From the NCBI RefSeq assembly GCF_007827975.1, contig NZ_VITT01000007.1: 64,000 bases of DNA. The stretch is one strand, 5' to 3'. Position numbers and translations under genes: made by a program. The stretch's first letter is position 1, and each line of letters starts with the position of its first letter. Positions 32,619 to 42,045 of this stretch are shown here, in pieces. Below the pieces are notes generated by a model. The model did no database searches. It was not told the DNA's origin and saw only the letters and a list, made by a program, of their open reading frames with translations. The DNA is from Nitrospirillum viridazoti. GTDB taxonomy: Bacteria > Pseudomonadota > Alphaproteobacteria > Azospirillales > Azospirillaceae.

Positions 32619-35537
32619 TCACACCTTGGCCCGCGTTACCGTGACGGCCTGCCCGGTGTAGCGAACCGTCTGGTCAGGCTTGGCGGTGAAGTCGGCCGGG
32701 GCCGCTTGGGAACCAGGCCCGACGAAGCGGACGTTGATCACACGGTCCTGCACCATGCCGGGGAAGCTGCCGGCGCGAGTGCCGATGGTCAGCGTGCCCG
32801 ACGCCTGGTCGAAGGACAGCGGGATGCGGCTGAAGGCGCCGTGCTCATAGCCGTAGGTCGTGCCCTCGTCCTCATAGAGGTCGAAGTGGCCGTCGGCGCC
32901 GGTATAGACGACGATGGTCAGCGGCGCGTCCGGCATCTGTCCCGTGTACTGCGTCACCGGCGCCGTGGGCACGATGGACCCGGCACGGACGAACAGGGGC
33001 ATGCGCTTCAGGGGCGCGTCGGCGGCGATGCGCTGGCCGCCGTCATACAGCTTGCCCGTCTGGAAGTCGTACCACTGGGCGCCTGAGGGCAGATACACGG
33101 CCCGGCTGCGCGCCCGGTAGTCCGTCACCGGCGCCACCAGGAAGGCATGGCCGAACAGATACTGGTCATTGATGTCCCACACCTGGCGATCGGCTGGGAA
33201 GTCCATCACCAGGCCGCGCATGATGGTGCCGTCGCGGTGATAGGTGTCGGCCGCGAGGGTGTAGATGTAGGGCATCAGGCGGTAGCGCAGCTCGTCATAC
33301 CAGACCAGGCTGTCGTAAACCTCCGACCCCTTGGGCGCGAGATTATAGATTTCGCGGTACGGGAACTCCCCATGCGAGCGGAACAGGGGGGAAAAGGCGC
33401 CGAACTGGAACCAGCGCAAGTTCAGCTCCCGCCACTCCGCCACGTCGGACGCCTTGGGGTTCTTGGCCGAATAGCGCTTTTCCAGGGCGAAGCCGCCGAT
33501 ATCCGTCGTCCAGTTGGGCACACCGGACAGGGAGAAGTTGACGCCGGCCGAGATCTGGTTGCGCAGGTCGGTCCAGCGCGAGGCAACGTCGCCGCTCCAG
33601 CTGGCCGCAGCGTTGCGCTGCTGCCCCGCGAAACCCGAGCGGGTCAGGATGAAGGCGCGCTTGTCCGGGTTGGCGGCGCGGTTGCCCTCATACACCGCCT
33701 TGGTGTGCATCAGCGGGTAGGAATTGAAGAACGCCGCCGACGGTCCCATCGCCGTGGGCCCCATGCGCAGCATGCGCTCCGGAATGTCGAGGTTGGAGTG
33801 GGTATCCGGCTCCGATGCGTCCAGCCACCAGGCGTCGATGCCCAGTTTGTTCAGGTTCTCATTGATCTGGCGCCAATAGATTTGCCGCGCCTCCGCCGAA
33901 TAAGGATCGTAGAAGGCGTTCTCATAGCCGTCCTTGCCCACCCAGTCGTGCTCATGCACCTCGACGTTGCGGCGGTAGATGTGGCCCTTGGCGTCCAGCT
34001 CCTTGAAATTGTCCGTGGTGGGGTAGAACTTGGGCCACACGGAAATCATGAAGTGCGCGTTCTGGCCATGCAGCGTGTCGACCAGCCCCTGCGGGTCGGG
34101 GAAGCGGGTGGGGTCGAACTTGTGGCTGCCCCAGTCGTCCTCGCGCCAGTAGAACCAATCCTCGACAATGTTATCCAGCGGCAGCTTGCGCTTGCGGAAC
34201 TCCGCCACCGTGCCGGTCAGCTCGTCGGCCGTCTTGTAGCGCTGGCGGCTCTGCCACAGGCCATAGGCCCAGCGCGGCATCATCACCGCCTTGCCCGTCA
34301 GCTGGCGGTATCCCGCGATGACGTCGTCCATGTCTTTGCCCGCCACGACGTAATAGTCGATGGCGCGCGCGACGTCCGAGGTCAGCGACAGCTCATGCCG
34401 CTCCCCATCCGGCAACGGGTTCTGATGCATCAGGGAGATGAAGCCCCCTTCCGGCACCCATTCCACCTTCAGCGTCTGGGCCTTGCCCGCCACCATGGGC
34501 AGGTCGAAATTGTGGTACCAGGGGTTCCAGTCCTGGCGCCAGCGGTCCATGACCACCTTGCCGTCCAGCGTCACCTTGAAATAGCCGCTGGCATAGACCT
34601 GGAAGCGGTGGACGCCGTCCACCGGGGACTCGATCTTGCCTTCCCACACCACGGACTTGTCCTTGGTGGCGCGCTGCTTGGCGTTGACGCGGCTGCCGCC
34701 GACGTCCTCCGGCCAGGCGGCCAGATCCTTGATGTACTGATAGTTGATGTCGCTTTCGACGCGGGTCAGCTTCAGCTTGCCGTCCTGGTAGTAGCGGGCG
34801 GTCAGGCCGCCTTCCTTCCCGTCGGCATCAAAGAGCTTCAGCTCCTTGGACATCAGCGGGTATTCGCGGGCATCGCCGAAGCGGGTGATGCCGTTGTTGT
34901 CCCACAGCACGCCGTAATTGCGCGTCGACACCACGAAGGGGATGCCGATGTCCATGTTGTGCTGGGCGAGTTCGACGTCCTCGCCGTTATAGTTCATCTG
35001 GGCGTTCTGGTGCTGGCCCAGGCCATAGAAGCCCTCATCCGTGCCGCGGTTGAACTGCTGGCGCACCTGGAAGAAGCCGGCCTCGCCCGTGGGCAGGGTG
35101 GCGGGCGCGAAGCTGCCGCCATCCACCGCCGTCAGCAGGGGCTGCCCCTTGGTGTCGAAGACGTTGACAGCGCCGCTGGCGACACTGACCTCGACCCGCA
35201 GCTGCGGCGTGGTCAGGATGACCTGGCCGCCGTGCTCCGCCACCTGAAAGCCGCCGGTGGCGGGCTTGGCCACGGCCATCAGGCTGGCGGGCAGATCCAG
35301 GCTGTCACCCGGCACGGCGGTGACGTGGACGATGCGGTCGTTGATGACTTGCAGCCGCACCTTCTTGACGGCGGCGCCGGTGACCGTGACCACCACGCCG
35401 TCGGCGGTTTGCTGGAAGGACGGCGACGGCGCCGTCATGGCGGCGACATCGGACGGGGACTTGGCCGTCTCGCAGGAGGCGAGCAGCAGCACGGGCGCCA
35501 AGGCGGCAGAGGCCAAGGCCCAGGAACGAACGTTCAT
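32619..35537 (-). CDS. GH31 alpha-xylosidase with PA14 insert, lipoprotein
   Basis: A 972-residue GH31 enzyme, expected to release alpha-D-xylose from the non-reducing end of xyloglucan oligosaccharides. A lipobox (LLLASC, Cys22) anchors it in a membrane. The GH31 N-terminal beta domain is interrupted by a PA14 module (about residues 240-360, WEGKIESPVDGVHRFQVYAS, FKVTLDGKVVMDRW), the arrangement of the xyloglucan-active Cellvibrio Xyl31A as I know it. The nucleophile is Asp573 in IDAWWLDASEPDTHS; the acid/base region is RSGFAGQQRNAAASWSGD. ATG 35537 has GGAG 7 bp upstream. It follows the GH35 gene by 75 bp, in one operon. Confidence 0.92.
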   Translation of the reverse strand: MNVRSWALASAALAPVLLLASCETAKSPSDVAAMTAPSPSFQQTADGVVVTVTGAAVKKVRLQVINDRIVHVTAVPGDSLDLPASLMAVAKPATGGFQVAEHGGQVILTTPQLRVEVSVASGAVNVFDTKGQPLLTAVDGGSFAPATLPTGEAGFFQVRQQFNRGTDEGFYGLGQHQNAQMNYNGEDVELAQHNMDIGIPFVVSTRNYGVLWDNNGITRFGDAREYPLMSKELKLFDADGKEGGLTARYYQDGKLKLTRVESDINYQYIKDLAAWPEDVGGSRVNAKQRATKDKSVVWEGKIESPVDGVHRFQVYASGYFKVTLDGKVVMDRWRQDWNPWYHNFDLPMVAGKAQTLKVEWVPEGGFISLMHQNPLPDGERHELSLTSDVARAIDYYVVAGKDMDDVIAGYRQLTGKAVMMPRWAYGLWQSRQRYKTADELTGTVAEFRKRKLPLDNIVEDWFYWREDDWGSHKFDPTRFPDPQGLVDTLHGQNAHFMISVWPKFYPTTDNFKELDAKGHIYRRNVEVHEHDWVGKDGYENAFYDPYSAEARQIYWRQINENLNKLGIDAWWLDASEPDTHSNLDIPERMLRMGPTAMGPSAAFFNSYPLMHTKAVYEGNRAANPDKRAFILTRSGFAGQQRNAAASWSGDVASRWTDLRNQISAGVNFSLSGVPNWTTDIGGFALEKRYSAKNPKASDVAEWRELNLRWFQFGAFSPLFRSHGEFPYREIYNLAPKGSEVYDSLVWYDELRYRLMPYIYTLAADTYHRDGTIMRGLVMDFPADRQVWDINDQYLFGHAFLVAPVTDYRARSRAVYLPSGAQWYDFQTGKLYDGGQRIAADAPLKRMPLFVRAGSIVPTAPVTQYTGQMPDAPLTIVVYTGADGHFDLYEDEGTTYGYEHGAFSRIPLSFDQASGTLTIGTRAGSFPGMVQDRVINVRFVGPGSQAAPADFTAKPDQTVRYTGQAVTVTRAKV

Positions 35538-35612
35538 GGCGATTCTCCGTGGGAGAAGATCGGAAAGGCGGGATCCGGCCCGGCCCCAGAGGCCAAGCCG
35601 GATCAACCGGGA

Positions 35613-37265
35613 TCAGTAGGTGGCGAACCGCACCTTCAGGATCTGGGGGATGGAGGTGAAGTTCAGGCCATAGTCGGTCTGGTCACCGTTCCACAGGCGC
35701 TCGAACACCCATTTACCGTTCTCAAAGTGCCCCTCCTCCACGCTGGCCATCATGAAGCCGTTCTTGCCGGCCTTGGTGGTCTGGGCGAAGTCGACACGGG
35801 CGTGATATCCCGCCACCAGGTATTCGTTGGGCGCCAACTCGGCGATGACGACGCCGCCGCAGGGCTTGTCGTTGCCGGTGGGCTTGGCCTCGCCGAACTG
35901 CGGCAAGCCATAGCCGACGGTGACCTTGTACGGCCCGAGGTCCAGCGTGTTGCTATGCTCGGCCGTCGGCTCCGAGGCACCCCAGACCTTGCCCTTGAGA
36001 CTGAGGGCCGCCAGTTCGCGGTTCAGGGAGCCCAGCAGCTTGAAGTTCATCGCGAAGGGTTCCAGCGCCTCCGCATCGATCTTGGCCGCCCCCAGCGGGT
36101 AATTCACATAGCGGGTGTAGTCGATGCCGAAGGGCGCGAAGCCGATGCCCTGGTGGCCCAGGGTGGCAAAGACATAGCGGGCGTAGACGCTGTCGTTGCC
36201 CGTCTCGGCCACGAACAGGGCGTTGTCCGGCCGCTTATACTGTTCCAGGGTCTTGGTGTAGAAATCGTAGCCGCGCTCGTAGATGTCCGGCCCGATCAGG
36301 TCGATGTTGGGCGCCGCCGCCTTCCAGATGTCCAGCACGTTCCAGGTGGGGCCGCCACTGGAATAGCTGTAGGGGTCCTGGTCCTTGAACGGGTCGCGCA
36401 GGGCGGCGTTCACGTACATGGGAATGGGGTATTCCGCCTTGCCGGCGGCCGCGACCTGGTCGACGAAGCGGGCGACGTAGTAGGCGTGGAAGAACTCATC
36501 CGCGTCCTTGCCGAACACATCCTTCCAGGTGCCGGGCTGCTTCTTCAGCGCCTTCACCAGATCGTCGGGCACCTTGCCGTCGAACACCTTCTGCGCCATG
36601 GGGCTGAAGTCGCGGATGGCACGATAGGTGCCGGTCTCATTCTCCACCTGCACCATCAGCACCGTGTGCTGCTGGCCGTCCACCTGCTTCAGATGGCGCA
36701 TGAAGGCGACGAAGGCCTTCCTATCGGCGTCCAGCGTGGCGGGGGCCAGCGGCGAGAGGGAACCGCGCATGATACCCTTGGATTCCACGACACGGGGGAA
36801 GCGGTCGTTGTCCAGCTTCACCCAATCCGGCGCGTAGGACGGGCTATTGTTCTTCCACGTGCCGAACCACAGCAGCACCAGGTGCTTCTTGTGCTCGCGC
36901 GCCTGGGCCAACAGGGTGTCGAGGAAGCTGAAGTCGAATTTGCCTTCCGTAGGCTCGATCTGCTGCCAGGCGATGGGCATGAGCAGGGTGTTGGCCTGCA
37001 CCTGGTCCACCGCCGGCCACACCTGTGGCAGCACCGAGGGCCAGTTGCTGGAATTGTTGGCCTGGGCGCCCAGAACCAGATAGGGCGCCCCATCGACCAT
37101 CAGGGCATAGCGGCCGTCCTCACGCACCAGGCGCGGCATCTCAGCGCTGTGCCCATCGGCGGCTTGCGCTCCCGAGGGGTGCGTCATCGGGGCCAGGCCG
37201 GCCAGCATGGTGGCCGCCATCAGCAGGGAACGCCCAGCCTTCGTTATGTTCGAAACGCGTATCAT
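35613..37265 (-). CDS. GH35 beta-galactosidase (Bgl35A-like, with DUF5597-type C-terminus)
   Basis: A 550-residue secreted GH35-type beta-galactosidase. A signal peptide (LLMAATMLAGLAPMTHPSGAQA) precedes a TIM barrel with the acid/base Glu in MVQVENETGTYRA and the nucleophile Glu in ALFVAETGNDS. The C-terminal domain (FNEVYIKGxxPAEYLVAGYHA-like, FVERLWNGDQTDYG) is typical of the DUF5597 group. In xyloglucan it would remove beta-1,2-galactose from L side chains. ATG 37265 is preceded by GGAGGG. First gene of the GH35-GH31 operon, with two LacI-type sites about 120-150 bp upstream. Confidence 0.9.
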   Translation of the reverse strand: MIRVSNITKAGRSLLMAATMLAGLAPMTHPSGAQAADGHSAEMPRLVREDGRYALMVDGAPYLVLGAQANNSSNWPSVLPQVWPAVDQVQANTLLMPIAWQQIEPTEGKFDFSFLDTLLAQAREHKKHLVLLWFGTWKNNSPSYAPDWVKLDNDRFPRVVESKGIMRGSLSPLAPATLDADRKAFVAFMRHLKQVDGQQHTVLMVQVENETGTYRAIRDFSPMAQKVFDGKVPDDLVKALKKQPGTWKDVFGKDADEFFHAYYVARFVDQVAAAGKAEYPIPMYVNAALRDPFKDQDPYSYSSGGPTWNVLDIWKAAAPNIDLIGPDIYERGYDFYTKTLEQYKRPDNALFVAETGNDSVYARYVFATLGHQGIGFAPFGIDYTRYVNYPLGAAKIDAEALEPFAMNFKLLGSLNRELAALSLKGKVWGASEPTAEHSNTLDLGPYKVTVGYGLPQFGEAKPTGNDKPCGGVVIAELAPNEYLVAGYHARVDFAQTTKAGKNGFMMASVEEGHFENGKWVFERLWNGDQTDYGLNFTSIPQILKVRFATY

Positions 37266-37381
37266 CGGCAGGCCCTCCCAAGCCCGTATCTCTTTATTCA
37301 GGGCGCCGGTCACGCCAGCCCCCATCCCATCCAGCACTAGCCACATTTATATGATCATAGTGACCCGGGCGCGATCATACG

Positions 37382-37425
37382 CGTTAGCGGTATCAAATCA
37401 ATCCGCATGTCTGATACCGCTACCA
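37382..37425 (-). promoter_or_regulatory. Pair of LacI-type operators before the GH35-GH31 operon
   Basis: An 11-bp perfect inverted repeat: TAGCGGTATCA (37385-37395) and TGATACCGCTA (37412-37422). Read as 14-mers these are TGATACCGCTAACG (minus strand, 37395-37382) and TGATACCGCTACCA (plus strand, 37412-37425), in opposite orientation with starts 30 bp apart. Both fit the LacI-type motif of this island. Confidence 0.7.
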
Positions 37426-37563
37426 AGGCCGTGTGGCGGCGCACGCCCTTACTTTTGGCCTAGCCGTTCGCGTCCGCCCCAGGCGATCCGCCGCTGTTGC
37501 CGATGCGGCCGGCCCCTCGCATAGTGGGTTTCACCCCCTTTGCCCCAGCCGAAAAGCCTAGCC

Positions 37564-38097
37564 GTGCCCCGTCTTGATCCCCGCCGCAGCACCCTTGCCG
37601 TGATCGACCTGCAGGCCCGGCTGATGCCGGCCATCCAGGGTGGCAGCGGCGTGGTGGCCAACACCCGGCGCCTGCTGGCCGCTGCCGCACTGCTGGACAT
37701 TCCGGCCCTGTTCACCGAGCAGAACCCGCGCGGCCTGGGCGCCACCGTGCCGGAATTGGCGCCCGACGCGTCATCGGTGATCGCCAAGATGACCTTCGAC
37801 GCCACGCCGGCGCCCGGCTTCCTGGATCGCCTGCCCCCGGACCATGCCGTGGTGCTGACGGGGTGCGAAACCCATGTCTGCGTGCTGCAGACGGCGCTGG
37901 GGCTGCTGGAGCGGGGGCGCCGCATCTGCGTGGTAGAGGACGCCGTGGGCTCGCGCACGGTGGAGAACAAGGCCGCCGGCCTGCGCCGCCTGGCGGCCGA
38001 GGGGGCGGAGATCATCACCACCGAAATGGCCGTGTTCGAATGGCTGGAAAGCGCGGAACATCCGCGCTTCCGCGAGGTCATCGCCCTTATCAAGTAG
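37564..38097 (+). CDS. Isochorismatase-family cysteine hydrolase
   Basis: A 177-residue hydrolase of the isochorismatase/nicotinamidase/YcaC group. The catalytic triad is visible: Asp in TLAVIDLQARLMPAI, Lys in VIAKMTFDATPAPGF and Cys in VVLTGCETHVCVLQTAL. GTG 37564 is taken as start because the conserved strand follows; TTG 37540 is an in-frame alternative, and neither has a strong ribosome binding site. It stands alone between the GH35 promoter region and a long intergenic stretch, so its substrate cannot be inferred. Confidence 0.85.
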   Translation: MPRLDPRRSTLAVIDLQARLMPAIQGGSGVVANTRRLLAAAALLDIPALFTEQNPRGLGATVPELAPDASSVIAKMTFDATPAPGFLDRLPPDHAVVLTGCETHVCVLQTALGLLERGRRICVVEDAVGSRTVENKAAGLRRLAAEGAEIITTEMAVFEWLESAEHPRFREVIALIK

Positions 38098-38874
38098 AAA
38101 GGGCATTTCCTTGCGCGTTGGGCACGCCTATAGCCTGCGTAGGCCGCCCCCGCAGCCTGGGCGGGACAAACGGTCGCGGCGACCGGAACCGCGAGCATTT
38201 GGAAGCGCTGGCCAGCGGACCACGAGGCCGCCGACCGGCACTCTTGGCCTTGACCTGGCCACCGTCAAGTTTCATACGTCCAGGCCAAACAAAATGGCCG
38301 GAACAACACGGGCTTCGCGGCTCCCGGCTTCAGCGGGGCTGCATTCCCCAGTTGGCATAAATTATCATATTTAGCAGATTCGCATGGCCGCAAGACATCT
38401 TGTGACAAGAAGTGCATATTTTCTTTTAACGCTCCATGTCATATCTTTCTATTATTTTAAATTTACATCTATTTTGGTTATATCATTTGAAGTTTGGAAG
38501 TGACCTGCCAGAGATGCACAATTTCCCAGCAATGAAGGCTGCTATTTTAACGTGTAAATTCTGACGCCCTCGTCGGCAGATTCCCTTGGCGATCCCGATA
38601 ATGGCCATAGCCGGCGGCAAAGGACTTAACCGCGCCCAATTCGCGAAACGTGCCCGCTCTAATCCGCCGCAAAATTAGACGGATCAATCCCTTGGCATGG
38701 GGTGGCGGACTGAGCTGCCAGGAGGACACTCATCCCGCCCGCTCTCTCCCGAAAGGGGTGGGAAAGGCGACGAGAATCCCTCCAAAAGAGGCGTCTGTGC
38801 CCTTATCGCAACACATATCTATAGTTGAGCATATTGATTTTGCTGATAAATTCGCAAAATCGCCTGCCTCGCGA
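38098..38874. other. Long intergenic region with AT-rich island
   Basis: About 780 bp with no convincing gene. The first 250 bp are ordinary GC-rich DNA. From about 38355 to 38565 the sequence becomes strongly AT-rich, unlike anything else in the window, with runs such as TATTATTTTAAATTTAC; a second AT-rich patch is at 38808-38860. No RNA gene, terminal repeat or transposase fragment was recognised. It may be the upstream control region of the receptor gene at 39049 or a remnant of transferred DNA. Confidence 0.4.
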
Positions 38875-38909
38875 AGGGACCGGTACCAACTTTCATGGGA
38901 GCGCTAACA
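38875..38909 (+). promoter_or_regulatory. Paired LacI-type sites before TonB receptor (39049)
   Basis: AGGGA-CCGG-TACCA at 38875-38888 and TGGGA-GCGC-TAACA at 38896-38909, with starts 21 bp apart (two helical turns). The same pair with the same spacing is found at 44048-44082. Right half-sites (TANCA) are perfect; left halves are degenerate. Confidence 0.7.
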
Positions 38910-39048
38910 TTCTCCCGTTGCAGGTCCGCATGAATCTCCATATGCATTTATATGACTACGGCGTGACGCATTAAAACGGCACTCCGGGCCAAAACGCGCG
39001 CGGGCCTTTTGACCCGCGAGAATAAGATATCCAGGGAAGGGAAACGCC
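38910..39048 (+). promoter_or_regulatory. Conserved promoter/leader of TonB receptor (copy A)
   Basis: Aligns with 44083-44215: shared blocks include CATTCT, GTTGCA, CATATG, ATTTATATGAC, TGACGC and CAGGGAAGGGAAACGC directly before the start codon. The last block contains the ribosome binding site. The TTTATAT block is a plausible -10 region. The two leaders clearly share ancestry or strong functional constraint. Confidence 0.6.
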
Positions 39049-41922
39049 ATGAGTTGGCCCCAGAATTCCTATCGTTCCTTTGTGCTGGCCGGTGCGTCCG
39101 TGCTGGTTCTCGGCGCCCTGACCGCCGCCTCTGTCGCGCGGGCCCAGGCCGCGGCGGCCGATGACGACCTGCAGGAGATCGTCGTCACCGGTCAGCGCTT
39201 CGCCCTGTCCGATGCCAATAAGCGCAAGGCTAACGCCGACCAGATCCTGGACAGCATCTCCGCCGACGACGCCGGCAAGCTGCCGGACAACAGCGTGACC
39301 GAAGTGCTGCAGCGCGTCCCCGGCGTGTCCATCACCCACTTCGCCGCCGTGGGCGACCCCGACCACTATTCGGTGGAAGGCTCCGGCGTGACCGTGCGCG
39401 GCCTGTCCCAGGTCAGCAGCACCCTGAACGGCCGTGAGGCCTTCAGCGCCAACGGCGGCCGCGCGCTGCTGTTCGAGGACGTGCCGCCGGAACTGCTGGC
39501 CGGCATCGACGTGCTCAAGAGCGGCACGCCCGACGTCATCGAGGGCGGCATCGGCGGCTCGGTCAACCTGCGCACCAAGATGCCGTTCGACTACGACAAG
39601 CAGACCATCAGCGGGTCCGTCGGCGCGAACTACGGCGACTTCATCCAGCAGACCAAGCCCGAAGCCTCGGTGCTGTACGCCAACCGCTGGCAGACCAGCA
39701 TCGGCGAGGTCGGCGCCATGTTCGACGTCGCCTACAGCGACATCAGCACCCGCCACGACACCATCCAGGTCGAGCCTTACTTCCCGCAGACCTTCAACGG
39801 CAAGAACGTCTACGTTCCCGGCGGCTTCGACTGGCGCTCCGGCGAGTTCGACCGCAAGCGCCTGGGTGCCTATGAGGCCCTGCAGTGGTCGCCCAACCCG
39901 GACCTGACCTTCTACCAGACGGGCTTCCGCTCGGATTACTGGAGCAGGTCGACCGAGGCCGGCGTCTACAACGCGGGTGGCAACGCCGTCACGGTAAGCC
40001 CCGGCAGCACCAGCACCTTTGGCGCTTCGGGCGGTCTGCTGACCTCCAACAACCTCAGCTCCACCGCCGGCGATCCCTTGCAGATCGGCTCCGAGACCGG
40101 TGGCAGCGTGGCTTCCGCCAATCCCGGCCTGACGAACCAGCACAACGTCACCACCGACCTGTCCCAGGGCATGAAGTGGACGCCGACGAAGAACTGGACC
40201 ATCAACACCGACTTCCAGTACGCCATCTCGCAGTCGCAGACGCAGCGCATCGACCTGTTCTCCCAGGTCTCCGTGCCCAGCTACGCCATCGACCTGACCG
40301 GCGACCTGCCGTCCATCAAGGTTAGCAACCCGGCCCAGGTCGCCGACCCGTCGCGCACGATCTGGGGCGCGACCATGGACCATCTGGAGAACCATATCGG
40401 CCGCGAGCTGTCCTGGTCGGGCGATGCCGACTACCATATCTCCGACACCGGCTTCCTGCGCGGCATCAAGGTCGGCGCCCGCTTCGCCGACCGGACCGAG
40501 AAGGACAACGTCTCCGGCTACAACTGGGTGGGCCTGACGGCGTCATTCAACGACCCGTCCACCTTCAAGTACCTGAGCAACGCCGCCCCCGGCGCCGTGA
40601 CCGTCAGCGGCTTCAGCAACTTCTTCCGCGGCGCCACGGGCCTGCCCAGCGCCGCCGCCTTCCCGTCCTGGGCCTTGGCCGAAGGCTATCCGGCTAACCT
40701 GACCGCCATCCACCAGGCCTATGGCGAGCCGGGCGACAATACCCAGCCGGTGACCTACACCGCCTCCAGCCTGTCGCACACCAAGACCCGCACCGAAGCC
40801 GCCTACATCATGACCCGGTTCGGTGACGACGATCTGTTCGGCTGGAAGATGAACGGCAACTTCGGTGTCCGTGTCGTCAACAACGAGAACACGAGCGAAG
40901 GCTTCATCCAGCAGCCGACGGGCACCGTGTTCTATAACGGCGCCTCGGGCACCCTGCCGGGCGGTTTCACCGCCAACAGCGGCGGCCACAACAGCTTGAT
41001 CGCCCTGCCGTCGTTCAATATCCAGTTCATGCCGACCGACGAGGTGCATCTGCGCTTCGCCGCGTACCAGAACATGACCAACCCCAGCTTCAGCAACCTG
41101 AACGCCTCGGGTTCGCTCGGCCTGACCACCGACAACAACCACCTCATCACCGGCGCCACCGCGACCTCGGGTAACCCGAACCTGAAGCCGCAGCTGGCCA
41201 ATAACCTGGACGTTTCGGCCGAGTGGTACATGCCTGACGGCGGCCAGTTCCATGTCGCCGGCTTCTACAAGCAGATCAAGGACTACATCTCCTACGGCGT
41301 GACCTCGGTCGATGTGCCCTTCGCCCTGCCCGGCGGCGTGACTCAGACCATGAGGGCGGCGGTCAGCGGCTACTTCAACGCCCAGCCCGCCTATGTGAAG
41401 GGTGCTGAAATCGGCCTGCAGAAGTTCTTCAACTTCCTGCCGGCGCCGTTCGATGGTCTGGGCATCGACACCAACTTCACCTACATCTACAGCAAGAGCC
41501 CCGGCGATCTGTCCTATGACATGCTGGGCAACCGCATCAACGGCCTGCCGGTGGATCTGCTCTCGCGCTACAACTACAACATCACCGGCATGTACGAGAA
41601 AGGCCCGATCTCGGCCCGCCTCGCCTACACCTGGCGCAGCAAGTACCTGCTGACCCCGACGGCCAACGGCACCAACGGCACCTACACCAATGCCGCCGGC
41701 CAGACGGTCACCTACAACCTGCCCGTCTTCGCGGACGACTACGGCACGCTGGACGCCTCGGTCGCCTACAGCTTCGACGATCACATCACCCTGACCATCG
41801 AAGCCCAGAACCTGACCAACAGCGAAACCAAGACGCTGATGGGCTTCGGCAATCAGCAGTACGGCCGCAGCTGGTTCGTTGCGGACCGTCGCTACTCCGC
41901 CGTGCTGCGCTTCAACTATTGA
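39049..41922 (+). CDS. TonB-dependent receptor (carbohydrate type)
   Basis: A 957-residue outer-membrane receptor. A signal peptide (SFVLAGASVLVLGALTAASVARA) is followed by DLQEIVVTGQRFALSDANKRK (TonB box and plug start), DNSVTEVLQRVPGVSI, GVTVRGLSQVSSTLNGREAF, PPELLAGIDVLKSGTPDVIEGGIGGSVNLRT and a large barrel ending in AVLRFNY. The length and NxRT plug end are those of the Caulobacter/Xanthomonas carbohydrate receptors. ATG 39049 follows AGGGAAGGG. It is followed by a halogenase-like gene, and duplicated in kind at 44216. In context it would import xyloglucan oligosaccharides, which is inference. Confidence 0.95.
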   Translation: MSWPQNSYRSFVLAGASVLVLGALTAASVARAQAAAADDDLQEIVVTGQRFALSDANKRKANADQILDSISADDAGKLPDNSVTEVLQRVPGVSITHFAAVGDPDHYSVEGSGVTVRGLSQVSSTLNGREAFSANGGRALLFEDVPPELLAGIDVLKSGTPDVIEGGIGGSVNLRTKMPFDYDKQTISGSVGANYGDFIQQTKPEASVLYANRWQTSIGEVGAMFDVAYSDISTRHDTIQVEPYFPQTFNGKNVYVPGGFDWRSGEFDRKRLGAYEALQWSPNPDLTFYQTGFRSDYWSRSTEAGVYNAGGNAVTVSPGSTSTFGASGGLLTSNNLSSTAGDPLQIGSETGGSVASANPGLTNQHNVTTDLSQGMKWTPTKNWTINTDFQYAISQSQTQRIDLFSQVSVPSYAIDLTGDLPSIKVSNPAQVADPSRTIWGATMDHLENHIGRELSWSGDADYHISDTGFLRGIKVGARFADRTEKDNVSGYNWVGLTASFNDPSTFKYLSNAAPGAVTVSGFSNFFRGATGLPSAAAFPSWALAEGYPANLTAIHQAYGEPGDNTQPVTYTASSLSHTKTRTEAAYIMTRFGDDDLFGWKMNGNFGVRVVNNENTSEGFIQQPTGTVFYNGASGTLPGGFTANSGGHNSLIALPSFNIQFMPTDEVHLRFAAYQNMTNPSFSNLNASGSLGLTTDNNHLITGATATSGNPNLKPQLANNLDVSAEWYMPDGGQFHVAGFYKQIKDYISYGVTSVDVPFALPGGVTQTMRAAVSGYFNAQPAYVKGAEIGLQKFFNFLPAPFDGLGIDTNFTYIYSKSPGDLSYDMLGNRINGLPVDLLSRYNYNITGMYEKGPISARLAYTWRSKYLLTPTANGTNGTYTNAAGQTVTYNLPVFADDYGTLDASVAYSFDDHITLTIEAQNLTNSETKTLMGFGNQQYGRSWFVADRRYSAVLRFNY

Positions 41923-41959
41923 TCCTCCGCTCGCGGATGATATTCCGTCGGTAACGGAA

Positions 41960-41988
41960 CCCCCGGCCTGTCATGGGCCGGGGGTTTT
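41960..41988 (+). terminator. Terminator after TonB receptor (39049)
   Basis: Arms CCCCCGGCC (41960-41968) and GGCCGGGGG (41976-41984), followed by TTTT. It separates the receptor from the halogenase-like gene, so the latter depends on read-through or its own promoter in 41989-42045. Confidence 0.85.
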
Positions 41989-42045
41989 CCCTTTGTTAAG
42001 GTCCAGGCTCCATAGGGGCTGATACCACCACGGGAAGGAAGGACC

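Noticed and set aside
33147..37340. Very long open frame (about 1400 codons) on the plus strand opposite the GH31 and GH35 genes
   Set aside because: It mirrors third-position GC bias of the two minus-strand glycosidases; composition (Val/Ala/Gly/His/Gln-rich, no domain) is that of an antisense shadow.
38650..38907. 85-codon open frame in the long intergenic region
   Set aside because: It runs through the AT-rich patch and both operator sites of the receptor promoter; codon use is unlike neighbouring genes.
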